Part shown: one piece after another, positions 46,403 to 56,400 of the stretch | Layout of the letters: each line of letters begins with the position of its first letter | Position numbering within the stretch: the stretch's first letter is position 1 | NCBI RefSeq assembly: GCF_002585305.1 | Contig: NZ_NUNF01000025.1 | Coordinates: 1-56,400, forward strand | DNA from: Bacillus sp. AFS037270 | Lineage (GTDB): Bacteria; Bacillota; Bacilli; Bacillales_B; DSM-18226 | Reading direction: 5' to 3' | Length of the DNA: 56,400 nt | Notes under the pieces: generated by a model | Told to the model about the DNA's origin: nothing | What the model saw: the letters and a program-made list of their open reading frames with translations, nothing else | Database searches by the model: none | Position numbers and translations under genes: made by a program

Positions 46403-46885
46403 CTAACCATTAACCTTTTTTAATAAAACAACTGCTTGAGAAGCTATCCCCTCACCTCTTCCGGTAAAGCCCAGTTTTTCTGTTGTAGTGGCTTTTACAT
46501 TTATTTGATCTGGCGCCGCCTCTAATAATTCAGCAATCCGTGCCCGCATCTGCTCAATATATGGAGCCATTTTAGGCTTTTGAGCAATAATCGTACAGTC
46601 TGCATTAACCAACTCATATCCTCTATCTTTGACTAGCTGCCATACATGTTCGGTAAGCTTTGCCGAGTCGGCATCTTTAAAATTAGGGTCTGTATCAGGA
46701 AAATGTTTGCCAATATCACCTTCGCCAATCGCCCCAAGACAAGCATCACAAACGGTATGTAATAATACATCTGCATCAGAATGTCCCAAGAGCCCTTTTT
46801 CATACGGGATTGTAATGCCGCCGATGATTAGCGGGCGCTCTTCTGTTAATTGGTGTACATCAAAGCCCTGTCCAATTCGAAACAT
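46403..46885 (-). CDS. ispF: 2-C-methyl-D-erythritol 2,4-cyclodiphosphate synthase
   Basis: 160 residues; fifth step of the methylerythritol phosphate route to isoprenoids. Zinc ligands Asp8 and His10 (GFDVHQL) and His42 ([12 protein letters not shown]) are present. It overlaps the ispD stop by one base and has a start with a weak site inside ispD. Confidence 0.97.
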   Translation of the reverse strand: MFRIGQGFDVHQLTEERPLIIGGITIPYEKGLLGHSDADVLLHTVCDACLGAIGEGDIGKHFPDTDPNFKDADSAKLTEHVWQLVKDRGYELVNADCTIIAQKPKMAPYIEQMRARIAELLEAAPDQINVKATTTEKLGFTGRGEGIASQAVVLLKKVNG

Positions 46886-47577
46886 CAGTAAAACTCCTTC
46901 TCTCTCTTTTTTATGATTGCCTCAGCAAAATATAAATCCTCGGGGGTTGTCAGCTTAATATTATCGTAATCCCCTTCGACAATGGACACAGGGAAATCTA
47001 AACGTTCCACTAAACTAGCATCATCTGTTCCGAGAAATTTGTCCTCTTCTGCTTTTTGATAAGCCTTCTTAAGTAAAGAAATGCGAAAAGCTTGTGGGGT
47101 TTGAACAGCCCACAAGCTAGAACGTTCGACAGTTTCCACTACCACACCATCTTTCTGTTTTTTCATAGTGTCTTTGGCCGGAACGCCCATAATCGCAGCC
47201 CCTGTTTCTTCTGCTTTCTGTGTTAAGCGGTGGATATGGACTTTTTGAATAAATGGTCGAGCTGCATCATGTACAAGAATTATACCTTCTGCTTCGACTG
47301 TTTTAAGAGCATTGAATATACTGTGCTGACGTTCGTCCCCGCCAGGTACCAAATCAGAAACTTTCCTGATTTGGTACTTTTGAAGCAGCCTATTAATTTC
47401 CTTATTATCCTGAGGATGTATGGCTAATATTACTCCATCGCAGGCCTCGTCCTCTTCAAATACTCTAAGAGTATGGACCAGAATTGGCACCCCATTAAGC
47501 TCTAATAAAAGTTTATTTTTCCCCGCCCGCATTCTTTTTCCCAGACCAGCCGCCGGGATAATGACTTGGTAAGTCAT
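46885..47577 (-). CDS. ispD: 2-C-methyl-D-erythritol 4-phosphate cytidylyltransferase
   Basis: 230 residues; third step of the same pathway. The nucleotide-binding N-terminus [22 protein letters not shown] and HDAARPFI motif are intact. It lies directly upstream of ispF, as in most Bacillales, and downstream of yacL after an 87-base spacer with a long hairpin. Confidence 0.97.
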   Translation of the reverse strand: MTYQVIIPAAGLGKRMRAGKNKLLLELNGVPILVHTLRVFEEDEACDGVILAIHPQDNKEINRLLQKYQIRKVSDLVPGGDERQHSIFNALKTVEAEGIILVHDAARPFIQKVHIHRLTQKAEETGAAIMGVPAKDTMKKQKDGVVVETVERSSLWAVQTPQAFRISLLKKAYQKAEEDKFLGTDDASLVERLDFPVSIVEGDYDNIKLTTPEDLYFAEAIIKKREKEFY

Positions 47578-47608
47578 AAAAATACCTCTCTATCTGTCTA
47601 GCTGTCGC

Positions 47609-47642
47609 ACCTAGAAAAAAATGAACTACTTTTTTTCTAGGT
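47609..47642 (-). other. 13-base-pair perfect hairpin between yacL and ispD
   Basis: ACCTAGAAAAAAA (47609-47621) pairs with TTTTTTTCTAGGT (47630-47642), loop of eight. The T run lies within the stem rather than after it, so it is at best an unusual terminator. Confidence 0.65.
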
Positions 47643-47664
47643 CAAAGCGCATATGCTTTTCTTT

Positions 47665-48753
47665 CTAAAGTGCTTTTTCTAACAATTTTGGTTTGGCAAA
47701 TATCATCCGACCAGCAGAGGTTTGAAGAACACTTGTGACTAGAACTTCAATTCTCTTACCAATATATTCTCTTCCTTCTTCAACAACAATCATTGTTCCG
47801 TCATCTAAATAGGCAACACCTTGATGGTATTCTTTGCCGTCTTTAATCACTTGAACGGTCAGTTCCTCCCCAGGAAGGACAACTGGTTTCACGGCATTTG
47901 CTAAGTCATTAATATTTAATACAGAGACATTCTGTAATTCACATACTTTGTTTAAATTAAAATCATTGGTTACAAGGATTCCGTTGGTTAACTTTGCCAG
48001 TTTTACGAGTTTTGAGTCTACCTCGCTAATCTCATCAAAATCACCTTCATAGATTTCTACCTTAATGGATAGCTCCTTTTGAATTCGATTTAATATATCT
48101 AAGCCTCTGCGGCCGCGATTTCGTTTTAATACATCAGAGGAATCTGCGATATGTTGTAATTCCTCAAGAACAAACTGCGGAATAACGATTGTTCCTTCCA
48201 AAAAGCCAGTCTGACAAATATCAGCAACCCGGCCATCAATAATCACACTTGTATCTAATATTTTCAATTCTTTTCCAGCTTTGGGATCTACCTCTTCTTC
48301 ACCGGACTTTTTCTTGTTACCACGATTTCCAAATAGACCTAGAAGCTCATCACGCTTTTTAAAACCAACTTGAAAGCCAAGATACCCAAATAATAAAGTC
48401 AAAAGGATTGGTGCAACCGCATTTAAAATCGGCACCTGTACAGCATTAAGAGCAAAACTAATCAAAAAGGCAACAAACAAACCAAAAATTAATCCAACAC
48501 TTCCAAAAAGTACATCTGTTACAGGAATCTTAACTAAAGAATCTTCCGTCCATTTAATGAAATTAAAGACATAATCTACTGCCCAAAAGGTAATAAGGTA
48601 AAAAATAATAGCACCTATAATAGCAGTAACATATGAATTATTAATCAGTGGAATGTCATTGATATGAAGTAATTTGAACAATTCCGGCAGTAAAAGTATT
48701 CCCAGCGTACCTCCAATAATGAGGAAGCATGCCTGCACAATTCTTTTTAACAT
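47665..48753 (-). CDS. Membrane PIN/TRAM-domain protein YacL
   Basis: 362 residues. Four hydrophobic segments fill residues 1-130; then a PIN nuclease-like domain ([29 protein letters not shown] with the acidic residues in place) and a C-terminal TRAM domain (about 290-355). The family is near-universal in Firmicutes next to disA and ispD; its substrate is not established. It has its own promoter at 48877-48905. Confidence 0.92.
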   Translation of the reverse strand: MLKRIVQACFLIIGGTLGILLLPELFKLLHINDIPLINNSYVTAIIGAIIFYLITFWAVDYVFNFIKWTEDSLVKIPVTDVLFGSVGLIFGLFVAFLISFALNAVQVPILNAVAPILLTLLFGYLGFQVGFKKRDELLGLFGNRGNKKKSGEEEVDPKAGKELKILDTSVIIDGRVADICQTGFLEGTIVIPQFVLEELQHIADSSDVLKRNRGRRGLDILNRIQKELSIKVEIYEGDFDEISEVDSKLVKLAKLTNGILVTNDFNLNKVCELQNVSVLNINDLANAVKPVVLPGEELTVQVIKDGKEYHQGVAYLDDGTMIVVEEGREYIGKRIEVLVTSVLQTSAGRMIFAKPKLLEKAL

Positions 48754-48876
48754 TCCTTCACCTCCTCTAATTCATTATAAACATATTCTTAAAATTGAAA
48801 CGTTGATTTTGTGATTATTTTTCCCAATCGTAATCTTTTTGAAATAAATTTGTTTTGTAAAATTCTTACTCCTCAT

Positions 48877-48905
48877 AGGGTATCATTGGAAATTTTACCT
48901 GTCAA
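48877..48905 (-). promoter_or_regulatory. Sigma-A promoter of yacL-ispD-ispF
   Basis: TTGACA (48900-48905), 17-base spacer ending in TGA, TACCCT (48877-48882), an extended -10 promoter. Confidence 0.8.
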
Positions 48906-48956
48906 ACAAATTGGGGCTGCACATTTTAGCATACATGTTTTTTTATTTCAATCATT

Positions 48957-50030
48957 TTATAGATGGCGGTCCGTATATAGCCGCTCTTTAATTAGTTTAA
49001 AGCCCTCTTTAATTTTCTTTGCTCGTACTTCCCCGATCCCCTCGACATCATCGAGCTCTTCAACCGTTGCCGTAATTATTTTGGCCAGCTCTCCAAAACT
49101 TGTGATTAAGTTCTCTATGATAATCGAAGGCAACCTCGGAATCTTATGCAATATCCGATAACCACGCGGAAATTTATTTTCATCAAGATGGACATAACCT
49201 AAGTAGCCCATTAATTTCAACAAGACCATATCCTCAATGGAGCCGGTATATGCCAATGACTGCATCCGCTGAAGTACATCCCGGGCTTGGATTTCCCGTT
49301 CGTAAGCATAATCTTTAATGATCAGCATAATTTCTTCTTCAAGGTCTGTTAGGATCTCATTCATTTGCAGCCGAATCAGCCTTCCCTCTGTCCCCAGCTC
49401 ATGTAAAAAGGTTAATAATTCATTTTTTATTTTCAATACCATTTCAAACCGATGAAGAACGAGTAAAAAGTCGTTATAGGTAACCGATTCTTCAAATTCT
49501 AATATACTTAAATTCGTGATGCTCTGTTCAAGTACAACTTTATACTTTTCAAGTGTCTGTATAGCTTGATTCGCCTTTGTTAACATGACACCAATATCTT
49601 TTAATGAATAACGAAAGTTCCCCTGATAAAGGGTAATCACATTTCTTCTTTGAGAAATAGCAATTACCAGCGCCTTCGTTTGTTTGGCGACTCTTTCTGC
49701 TGTCCGGTGCCTCATTCCTGTTTCCGATGAAGGTATCTCGGCGTTAGGTGCCAGCTGGGCATTTGCAAATAAAATTTTGTTGCCTGCCTCATTTAAAATG
49801 ATGGCACCATCCATTTTGGCAAGTTCATATAAAAAGCTTGGCGAAAAAGGGCAATTAATTGAGAAACCGCCATCGACAATGCTTTTTACTTTTTCGTTAT
49901 AGCCTATCACAATCAGACCGCCGGTATTGGCTCTTAATACATTATCAATTCCCTCTCGAAGCGGCGTGCCAGGGGCAATTAACTGTAATACATCGCTTAT
50001 AGTAACCTCTCCATGCTTCTTATTTTCCAT
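48957..50030 (-). CDS. disA: DNA-integrity scanning diadenylate cyclase DisA
   Basis: 357 residues. The N-terminal DAC domain makes c-di-AMP: Asp74-Gly75-Ala76 (MDGAIIL) and Arg107-His108-Arg109 are the active-site motifs. A helical linker and a C-terminal helix-hairpin-helix DNA-binding region ([17 protein letters not shown]) follow. It starts 3 bases after radA; RadA is a known partner and inhibitor of DisA. Confidence 0.97.
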   Translation of the reverse strand: MENKKHGEVTISDVLQLIAPGTPLREGIDNVLRANTGGLIVIGYNEKVKSIVDGGFSINCPFSPSFLYELAKMDGAIILNEAGNKILFANAQLAPNAEIPSSETGMRHRTAERVAKQTKALVIAISQRRNVITLYQGNFRYSLKDIGVMLTKANQAIQTLEKYKVVLEQSITNLSILEFEESVTYNDFLLVLHRFEMVLKIKNELLTFLHELGTEGRLIRLQMNEILTDLEEEIMLIIKDYAYEREIQARDVLQRMQSLAYTGSIEDMVLLKLMGYLGYVHLDENKFPRGYRILHKIPRLPSIIIENLITSFGELAKIITATVEELDDVEGIGEVRAKKIKEGFKLIKERLYTDRHL

Positions 50031-50033
50031 CTG

Positions 50034-51416
50034 CTACCCTCCTAACGCCGCTTGAAGTGCCTCACTAACAGAGGAAACACCGATAAGTTTAATACCCTTT
50101 GGGCCCGTCCAGCCGCTTAAATTATTGGCTGGTAGAATCACGCGCTCAAAGCCTAACTTTGCCGCTTCCTGAACACGCTGCTCAATTCTTGACACCCTTC
50201 TTACCTCACCTGTCAAACCTACTTCGCCGATAATACAGTCAGTTGGGCTTGTCGGGCGGTCTCTAAAACTGGAGGCAATGCTTACGGCAATGGCTAAATC
50301 AATCGCTGGTTCATCTAACTTTACTCCTCCGGCTACCTTTAAGTAGGCGTCCTGGTTGGCAAGAAGCATTCCAACCCGTTTTTCTAATACCGCCATTAAA
50401 AGCGGCACTCGATTATGGTCGATTCCAGTCGCCATTCTTCGTGGATTTCCAAAGCTCGTAGGTGAAATAAGTGCCTGTATTTCGACCAGAACCGGGCGTG
50501 TCCCTTCCATTGAAGCGACAACCGTCGAACCGGATGCCCCGCGAGACCGCTCTTCCAAGAAAATTTCCGATGGATTTTCTACTTCTTCGAGTCCAAATTC
50601 TTTCATTTCAAAAATGCCCATTTCGTTTGTGGAACCAAAACGGTTTTTAACTGCTCTGAGGATTCGGTAAGTATGATGTCTTTCCCCTTCAAAATAAAGC
50701 ACTGTATCGACCATATGTTCCAATAACCTTGGTCCGGCAATAGAACCTTCTTTGGTCACATGCCCAACGATAAAAATGGCTATCCCTTTGGTTTTTCCAA
50801 TCCGCATCAATTCTGCGGTACATTCTCGTACTTGAGAAACACTCCCTGGTGCTGAAGTTACTTCTGGATGAAAAACCGTCTGAATAGAGTCAATAATGAC
50901 AAAGCTTGGATTCTCACTTTCAATCGTTCGGCTTATCTCTTCAAGATTAGTTTCGGAATAGACTAACAAGTTTTCAGATGAAATTCCCAGTCGTTCTGCG
51001 CGAAGCTTCGTCTGTCTTAATGATTCTTCACCAGATATGTAAAGAACCGAATTCCCTTTATTCGCAAGTTGTGAAGACACCTGCAGAAGAAGTGTAGATT
51101 TTCCGATCCCCGGGTCGCCGCCAATTAAAACTAACGATCCCTTAACGACACCGCCGCCCAATACGCGGTTAAGTTCATTTAAATCGGTCAAAATTCTCGG
51201 TTCATTCTCCATTTCAATGGCATTAATTTTCATAGGTTTTGTAAGTAGATTTGAACCGGGCTGTGCATGAGCAAATGCCCCTCTTCTTTGAGTCCCTGTT
51301 ACTTCTACTTCCTCGATCATCTTGTTCCATTGTCCACAGCCTGGGCATTTCCCCATCCATTTTGGAGATTCATAGCCGCATTCTTGGCAGATGAACTTTG
51401 TTTTCCTTTTTACCAT
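50034..51416 (-). CDS. radA: DNA repair protein RadA
   Basis: 460 residues from the ATG at 51414-51416; an ATG nine codons earlier lacks a ribosome site. It has a zinc finger (Cys10, 13, 24, 27), a RecA-like ATPase with Walker [11 protein letters not shown], the RadA-specific KNRFG motif and a C-terminal Lon-like domain. It acts as a branch-migration helicase in recombination. It lies after the clpC terminator, so it needs its own promoter or readthrough. Confidence 0.95.
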   Translation of the reverse strand: MVKRKTKFICQECGYESPKWMGKCPGCGQWNKMIEEVEVTGTQRRGAFAHAQPGSNLLTKPMKINAIEMENEPRILTDLNELNRVLGGGVVKGSLVLIGGDPGIGKSTLLLQVSSQLANKGNSVLYISGEESLRQTKLRAERLGISSENLLVYSETNLEEISRTIESENPSFVIIDSIQTVFHPEVTSAPGSVSQVRECTAELMRIGKTKGIAIFIVGHVTKEGSIAGPRLLEHMVDTVLYFEGERHHTYRILRAVKNRFGSTNEMGIFEMKEFGLEEVENPSEIFLEERSRGASGSTVVASMEGTRPVLVEIQALISPTSFGNPRRMATGIDHNRVPLLMAVLEKRVGMLLANQDAYLKVAGGVKLDEPAIDLAIAVSIASSFRDRPTSPTDCIIGEVGLTGEVRRVSRIEQRVQEAAKLGFERVILPANNLSGWTGPKGIKLIGVSSVSEALQAALGG

Positions 51417-51479
51417 TACCTTCAAACCTTTCCTAACCATCATGCACAGTTTGTTCCTATGATGGCGGTTATTAAAAAA

Positions 51480-51523
51480 CGAAAAAAGAGGTACACGGGT
51501 TGACTTTATTCACGTGTACCTCT
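51480..51523 (-). terminator. Intrinsic terminator of the ctsR-mcsA-mcsB-clpC operon
   Basis: AGAGGTACACG (51487-51497) pairs perfectly with CGTGTACCTCT (51513-51523), followed on the - strand by TTTTTTCGTTTTT. It lies about 46 bases past the clpC stop. Confidence 0.9.
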
Positions 51524-51569
51524 TGCATGTGTTGTTAGACACTTAAAATTATTCGTTAGCCGTGTAATC

Positions 51570-54011
51570 CTATTTTGCTAAGCTTGTTTTTTCTGCCATT
51601 CTAACAACGAACTCACCATCAACTACATCAATTATAACATGCTGACCTGTTAATAAGGTTCCTCTTAACAATTCTTCAGAGAGACGATCTTCAATATGCT
51701 TTTGAATAGCGCGGCGCAGTGGTCTTGCACCATACTCTGGATCGTAACCTTCCTGAGAGATCTTCTCTTTTGCTGCAGGGGTTAACTCTAACGAAATGTT
51801 TTGCTCTTTTAGTCGTTTTACCAGTTGATCAGATAATAGAGTCACAATTTCTTCAAGATGCTTTTTCTCTAAAGCATGGAAGACAATAATTTCATCAATA
51901 CGGTTCAAGAATTCCGGACGGAAGGCCTTTTTCAGTTCATCCATTACCTTCCCCTTCATATCTTTATAATCCTGTGCCCCGTCTTGAATATTGAAGCCCA
52001 CATACTTATTTCGTTTTAAAGCTTCCGCTCCGACGTTGGAAGTCATAATGAGTACAGTATTTCGGAAATCAACTGTTCTTCCCTTTGAATCTGTTAAGCG
52101 GCCATCTTCAAGAACTTGCAGCAAGATATTGAAGACATCTGGATGTGCTTTTTCAATTTCATCCAGCAAGATGACAGAGTATGGTTTTCTGCGAACCTTC
52201 TCTGTTAGTTGGCCGCCTTCTTCATAACCAACATATCCTGGAGGAGATCCGACAAGCCGGGATGTGGAGTGTTTCTCCATATACTCTGACATATCAATTC
52301 GAATCATCGAATCCTCATCACCAAACATCGCTTCCGCAAGGGCACGGGCTAATTCCGTTTTCCCTACTCCAGTAGGACCAAGGAACACAAATGAACCAAT
52401 TGGACGTTTTGGATCCTTTAATCCTGCTCTCGCACGGCGAACGGCCTTAGAAACAGCTATAACCGCTTCCTCTTGCCCAATAACACGGGAGTGTAAGGCT
52501 TCTTCTAAATTCAATAATTTCGCAGTTTCAGTTTCCGCAAGCTTAGAGACCGGTACACCCGTCCAGCTTGAGACAACACTGGCAATATCCTCTACCGTCA
52601 CTTCATTATTTTCTTTACCTTGTTTTTCTTTCCAAGTTTTCTTTGTTTCTTCTAACTGTTCACGGAGGCGCTGCTCTGTATCTCTTAACGAAGCAGCTTT
52701 TTCAAACTCTTGACTTTGAACAGCTGAATCCTTTTCTTTTCTAACGTCCTCAAGTTTAACCTCTAACTCTTTTAAATTAGGAGGGGTTGTGTAGGAACGA
52801 AGTCTCACCTTAGAACCTGCTTCATCAATTAAATCAATAGCTTTGTCAGGCAGGAATCGGTCAGAGATATAACGGTCCGATAACTTAACTGCTGCTTCAA
52901 TTGCTTCATCCGTGATTGAAACGCGGTGATGAGCCTCATAACGGTCACGTAAGCCTGCTAAAATTTGAATGGATTCCTCAGCAGTTGGTTCATCTACCCG
53001 AATCGGCTGAAAACGTCGTTCAAGGGCAGCATCTTTTTCAATATACTTACGATATTCATCTAATGTAGTGGCACCAATACATTGAAGTTCTCCACGTGCA
53101 AGTGACGGCTTTAAGATGTTAGAAGCATCAATCGCCCCTTCTGCTCCACCCGCGCCAATTAAGGTATGAAGTTCGTCAATAAAGAGAATAATATTTCCGG
53201 CTTGGCGGATTTCATCCATCACTTTTTTCAGACGATCTTCAAATTCACCACGATATTTAGTCCCAGCAACAACCGTTCCCATATCAAGTGTCATCACACG
53301 CTTATCACGAAGGATCTCTGGTACTTCATTGTTGACGATTTGTTGAGCAAGCCCTTCCGCAATGGCTGTCTTACCTACACCAGGCTCCCCAATCAACACA
53401 GGGTTATTTTTTGTTCTACGGCTTAATACCTCAATAACACGTTGAATTTCTTTACTGCGGCCAATAACTGGATCCAGGCTGCCTTCACGGGCAATCGCTG
53501 TTAAGTCTCTTGCAAGGCTATCAAGTGTAGGTGTATTGGCACTAGCGGACGCACCGCCTTGGTGTGAGCCTGATTCATTACTGCCTAATAGCTGTAGTAC
53601 CTGCTGACGAGCCTTATTTAAGCTGACACCAAGATTATTTAATACCCTTGCTGCCACCCCTTCTCCTTCACGGATTAAACCAAGGAGAATATGCTCAGTA
53701 CCAACATAGGAGTGTCCTAATTTTCGAGCTTCATCCATTGATAGTTCAATAACCTTTTTAGCTCTAGGAGTATAGTGTATGGTTTGAGAAGTTTCCTGTC
53801 CTTTACCGATTAAATTTTCCACTTCCTTTTGAATCTTTTCTGAACCTAACCCAAGTCCATAAAGTGCTTTTGCGGCAATCCCTTCACCTTCGCGTACAAG
53901 CCCCAATAAAACATGCTCAGTTCCAATATTATTATGACCAAGACGAATCGCTTCCTCTTGTGCTAGTGCTAGTACCTTTTGTGCTCTTTCAGTAAATCGT
54001 CCAAACATCAT
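51570..54011 (-). CDS. clpC: ATP-dependent Clp protease ATPase subunit ClpC
   Basis: 813 residues: two N-terminal Clp repeats (about 1-145), first AAA+ domain with GEPGVGKTA, a middle coiled-coil with UVR-like sequence (about 415-470) that binds adaptors such as McsB and MecA, and second AAA+ domain with GPTGVGKTE. The VGF-type ClpP-binding loop KYVGFN is present. It works with McsB in arginine-phosphate-dependent proteolysis. Confidence 0.98.
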   Translation of the reverse strand: MMFGRFTERAQKVLALAQEEAIRLGHNNIGTEHVLLGLVREGEGIAAKALYGLGLGSEKIQKEVENLIGKGQETSQTIHYTPRAKKVIELSMDEARKLGHSYVGTEHILLGLIREGEGVAARVLNNLGVSLNKARQQVLQLLGSNESGSHQGGASASANTPTLDSLARDLTAIAREGSLDPVIGRSKEIQRVIEVLSRRTKNNPVLIGEPGVGKTAIAEGLAQQIVNNEVPEILRDKRVMTLDMGTVVAGTKYRGEFEDRLKKVMDEIRQAGNIILFIDELHTLIGAGGAEGAIDASNILKPSLARGELQCIGATTLDEYRKYIEKDAALERRFQPIRVDEPTAEESIQILAGLRDRYEAHHRVSITDEAIEAAVKLSDRYISDRFLPDKAIDLIDEAGSKVRLRSYTTPPNLKELEVKLEDVRKEKDSAVQSQEFEKAASLRDTEQRLREQLEETKKTWKEKQGKENNEVTVEDIASVVSSWTGVPVSKLAETETAKLLNLEEALHSRVIGQEEAVIAVSKAVRRARAGLKDPKRPIGSFVFLGPTGVGKTELARALAEAMFGDEDSMIRIDMSEYMEKHSTSRLVGSPPGYVGYEEGGQLTEKVRRKPYSVILLDEIEKAHPDVFNILLQVLEDGRLTDSKGRTVDFRNTVLIMTSNVGAEALKRNKYVGFNIQDGAQDYKDMKGKVMDELKKAFRPEFLNRIDEIIVFHALEKKHLEEIVTLLSDQLVKRLKEQNISLELTPAAKEKISQEGYDPEYGARPLRRAIQKHIEDRLSEELLRGTLLTGQHVIIDVVDGEFVVRMAEKTSLAK

Positions 54012-54028
54012 ATCCTCTTCCTCCTCAC

Positions 54029-55099
54029 CTATTTTTCGTTCTCCAATTTAATACGGTCCCTAATTAATGCGGCTCTTCGGATATCCCTTTCATGCGGTCG
54101 TAATGGACCGCCCGCATATTGCTGAAGAAAACCCGGCTGGGTTAAAATCATTAATTCATTTAAAATCGACTTCGACATATTTTTTATATACCCCATATCT
54201 ATACCAAGCCGAACATCCGATAAGCAGCGGGCTGCTTCCTTTGATTCAATAATCCGGCTATTAGATAACACCCCTAATGAGCGGAACACCCTGTCTTCTA
54301 ATTGTATGTTAGAAGTTTTGCGTAATGCTTCACGAGCAGACCTTTCTTGTGAAATTAGCTGACTGGCTACTCCTTTTAAATCACGGCTGATATCTTCTTC
54401 TGATTTTCCGAGGGTTATCTGATTAGAAATTTGAAAAATATTCCCCAACGCCTCGCTACCCTCTCCATAAATTCCTCTGACGACAAGTCCTAATTGGTGG
54501 ATAGCAGGAATAATTCGATTAATTTGCTGTGTTAAAATTAACCCAGGCAGATGCATCATTACAGATGCTCTAAGACCCGTTCCAACATTGGTTGGACAAC
54601 TAGTCAAATAACCGTACTTTTCATCAAATGCATAATGGATATGATTTTCAAGCCAATCATCTATTTCATTCGCAGCATGTAAGGCTTCTGCTATTTGCAG
54701 ACCTGGAAATAAACACTGAATTCGAATATGGTCCTCTTCATTTAACATAATACTAACTTCTTCATTTTCGGTTAATAGAACCGCGCCATATGGAGAATCC
54801 TCTGCCAATAATGGACTAATTAAATGCTTTTCTACTAAAACCCGTTTCTGAAGCGGCTGCATTTCATCCATTTTCAAAAGTTCCATGTTTCCGTAGTTCT
54901 CATCAGGAGAGTTATAAAGAATATCCTCCATTGTATCAATTATAACTTTTGCTTCTTCATGTGAAAAAACAGTCGGGAAATTATAAGCTTCAAAGTTTCG
55001 TGCTAGACGGATCCTGGAACTAAGAACAATATCGGAATCCGGTCCCTCCTCGCTCATCCATGAGCTGACGGCTTGATTAAAAAATCGTTCAAGCGACAC
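54029..55099 (-). CDS. mcsB: Protein-arginine kinase McsB
   Basis: 356-residue phosphagen-kinase fold. The conserved [20 protein letters not shown] segment and SSRIRLARN nucleotide-contact motif are present. McsB phosphorylates arginines, including on CtsR, marking proteins for ClpCP. It starts one base after mcsA, its activator. Confidence 0.97.
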   Translation of the reverse strand: MSLERFFNQAVSSWMSEEGPDSDIVLSSRIRLARNFEAYNFPTVFSHEEAKVIIDTMEDILYNSPDENYGNMELLKMDEMQPLQKRVLVEKHLISPLLAEDSPYGAVLLTENEEVSIMLNEEDHIRIQCLFPGLQIAEALHAANEIDDWLENHIHYAFDEKYGYLTSCPTNVGTGLRASVMMHLPGLILTQQINRIIPAIHQLGLVVRGIYGEGSEALGNIFQISNQITLGKSEEDISRDLKGVASQLISQERSAREALRKTSNIQLEDRVFRSLGVLSNSRIIESKEAARCLSDVRLGIDMGYIKNMSKSILNELMILTQPGFLQQYAGGPLRPHERDIRRAALIRDRIKLENEK

Positions 55100-55100
55100 G

Positions 55101-55649
55101 CTATTCCCCTCCTTCTTCGTTTCCAGCTAATTGTTTCTCTAATCTTCTGACCTGATCACGAATTTCTGCAGCTTTTTCAAATTCTTCATGGTTGATGGCT
55201 TCTCTTAACTCTATTTTCAGCTCTTCAAGCTGTTTGCGAAGTTGAAACTCTCCACCAATTCTTTTCGGAATTTTACCATTATGAGTCCAGTTTCCACTGT
55301 GAAGACGCCTTAAAACTGGCTTTAACTGATCTTTAAACGTCTCATAGCAATGAGCACAGCCAAAGCGGCCTACTTTTAAAAACTGTGGAAAAGTCATCGA
55401 ACAATCCTGACATTGAAGGATTTCCTCTTGCTGAAACGGACTTTGGCTCGGCTTTTGAAAAGTTGGGTCAATATTTAATAAACCGGCCAAAAGATTATTG
55501 AAGGCAAATCCTGTTTCTCCATTTAAGATAAACATTTCACCTTTTTCCTGAGCACACTTCTCACAAAGATGAACTTCTGTTTTTTCACCATTAATAATTT
55601 TAGTAAAGTGAAGTGCTGCAGGCCTTTGGTTGCATTCCTGACAAATCAT
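55101..55649 (-). CDS. mcsA: McsB activator protein McsA
   Basis: 182 residues with zinc-binding Cys-X2-Cys pairs (CQEC, CEKC, CQDC, CAHC) in the first two thirds and a C-terminal UVR motif ([22 protein letters not shown]). It activates McsB and bridges to ClpC. It follows ctsR by 27 bases. Confidence 0.96.
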   Translation of the reverse strand: MICQECNQRPAALHFTKIINGEKTEVHLCEKCAQEKGEMFILNGETGFAFNNLLAGLLNIDPTFQKPSQSPFQQEEILQCQDCSMTFPQFLKVGRFGCAHCYETFKDQLKPVLRRLHSGNWTHNGKIPKRIGGEFQLRKQLEELKIELREAINHEEFEKAAEIRDQVRRLEKQLAGNEEGGE

Positions 55650-55676
55650 CTAATTTCACCTCTTTAGGCTACACAA

Positions 55677-56138
55677 TTATTTATATTTTAAGGAAGTTAA
55701 CATCGCTTTTAACATTCTTGCTCTTAATTCATCGCGAAACGGAAGATCAATATATAATACAGAACGATCAATGACACTTAGCATGATTTTAGCCTCTCGT
55801 TTTGTAATGACCTCCTCTTGAACAAGTCTTACGATAACGTCTTCAGCACTCGTTTGACTTATTCGATTGTTGAAAAGGGAAAGCAAATGGTCAATTAAAT
55901 GGGCTAAGTCGTGGGATTGAACCTTCATTATCCGAATATATCCACCGCCGCCCCGTTTACTTTCAACAATATATCCTCTTTCAATCGTAAAACGGGTATT
56001 TATAACATAGTTTATTTGTGAAGGGACACATTGAAATTTATCAGCAATTTCGCTTCTTTTAATCTCAACAAGGTCTTCTTCACTCATTTCCAAAACCTGC
56101 TTCAGATACTTTTCAATAATATCGGAGATGTTTCTCAT
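55677..56138 (-). CDS. ctsR: Transcriptional repressor CtsR
   Basis: 153 residues with an N-terminal winged helix (ISDIIEKYLKQVLE ... VPSQINYVINTRFT) and the Gly-rich wing KRGGGGYIRI that senses heat in B. subtilis. It represses clp genes. The start at 56136-56138 follows GGAGGTGGG; upstream in-frame codons cover the operator and promoter and are not translated. It autoregulates through the box at 56162-56178. Confidence 0.97.
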   Translation of the reverse strand: MRNISDIIEKYLKQVLEMSEEDLVEIKRSEIADKFQCVPSQINYVINTRFTIERGYIVESKRGGGGYIRIMKVQSHDLAHLIDHLLSLFNNRISQTSAEDVIVRLVQEEVITKREAKIMLSVIDRSVLYIDLPFRDELRARMLKAMLTSLKYK

Positions 56139-56161
56139 CTTCCCACCTCCCATCTTCTGAC

Positions 56162-56178
56162 TTTGACTATCTTTGACT
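56162..56178 (-). promoter_or_regulatory. CtsR operator
   Basis: On the - strand AGTCAAAGATAGTCAAA, a perfect tandem heptad of the CtsR consensus. It overlaps the expected transcription start just downstream of the ctsR -10 box. Confidence 0.93.
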
Positions 56179-56181
56179 TTA

Positions 56182-56210
56182 ATTATACTGAAAATTTTAT
56201 GGAGATGCAA
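56182..56210 (-). promoter_or_regulatory. Sigma-A promoter of the ctsR operon
   Basis: TTGCAT (56205-56210), 17-base spacer, TATAAT (56182-56187), with the CtsR box immediately downstream. Confidence 0.88.
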
Positions 56211-56350
56211 CGATTCACTACTACAGATTTTCTCCAAATTTCACGGTTGTGAAACCTAGAAAGCCCAGAAAATAAGCTTTATATAATTCGACTATTTTCG
56301 TAATTACTGAATACCAGACAGAATAATAGACCTTAAAGATAAATATACAA

Positions 56351-56382
56351 AAAAAAGACAACCATCTATGGTTGTCTTTTTT
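56351..56382 (-). terminator. rRNA operon terminator
   Basis: AAAAAAGACAACC (56351-56363) pairs with GGTTGTCTTTTTT (56370-56382), loop ATCTAT; a further A run on the + strand gives a T run after the stem on the - strand. It directly follows the 5S rRNA end. Confidence 0.9.
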
Positions 56383-56400
56383 GCCTGGCAACGTCCTACT
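56383..56400 (-). rRNA. rrf: 5S ribosomal RNA, 3' end only
   Basis: The last 18 bases are the reverse complement of AGTAGGACGTTGCCAGGC, the conserved 3' end of Bacillus 5S rRNA. The rest of the rRNA operon lies beyond the window. An rRNA operon before ctsR also occurs in B. subtilis. Confidence 0.85.

Noticed and set aside
56139..56237. N-terminal extension of ctsR by 33 codons
   Set aside because: It covers the CtsR box and the promoter, which must be untranscribed or untranslated.

Overview
The window is a long block of core housekeeping genes from a low-GC, endospore-forming-type Firmicute of the family Bacillaceae. The evidence is the gene order (ctsR-mcsA-mcsB-clpC-radA-disA through sigH, rpoBC, str, S10, spc and alpha clusters to ecfA1A2T-truA-rplM-rpsI), the AGGAGG-type ribosome binding sites, the strong sigma-A promoters with 17-base spacers, and protein sequences very close to those known from Bacillus subtilis. 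The genus cannot be fixed from the sequence alone. Almost everything is transcribed from the - strand, so the biological order runs from the right end to the left end.

Right end to middle (56400 to 37000): the last bases are the 3' end of a 5S rRNA gene plus its terminator, so an rRNA operon lies just outside. Next come the CtsR heat-shock operon (ctsR, mcsA, mcsB, clpC) with a perfect CtsR box and a strong terminator; radA, disA and yacL; the isoprenoid genes ispD and ispF; gltX; a T-box leader with a cysteine specifier in front of cysE-cysS; mrnC, rlmB and rae1; sigH; then rpmG, secE, nusG, rplK, rplA and a classical L10 leader before rplJ-rplL.

Middle to left (37000 to 2900): an rsmC-like methyltransferase gene, rpoB-rpoC, rplGB, rpsL, rpsG, fusA and tuf. 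A 937-base gap follows that holds a six-copy degenerate tandem repeat and two consensus promoters. Then comes the full S10-spc-alpha ribosomal protein array with secY, adk and infA. The usual map gene between adk and infA is missing as a gene, but a short map-like relic is visible there. The array ends with rplQ, the ECF energy-coupling module ecfA1-ecfA2-ecfT, truA, an L13-leader-like region, rplM and rpsI.

Left end (1 to 2900): this is the only accessory region. It holds a small secreted protein of unknown function on the + strand and, divergently, a lipoprotein quinohemoprotein: a PQQ-type beta-propeller dehydrogenase fused to cytochrome c, with the Asp-X-Asp pair that marks lanthanide-dependent enzymes. 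No PQQ biosynthesis genes are in the window.

I found no phage, transposon, CRISPR or defence system. The observations most worth a second look are the PQQ-cytochrome c lipoprotein, the map relic, the 51-52 bp tandem repeat before the S10 operon, and a dispersed hairpin repeat that sits in the rpoB-rpoC junction, the gltX leader and next to the T-box promoter.
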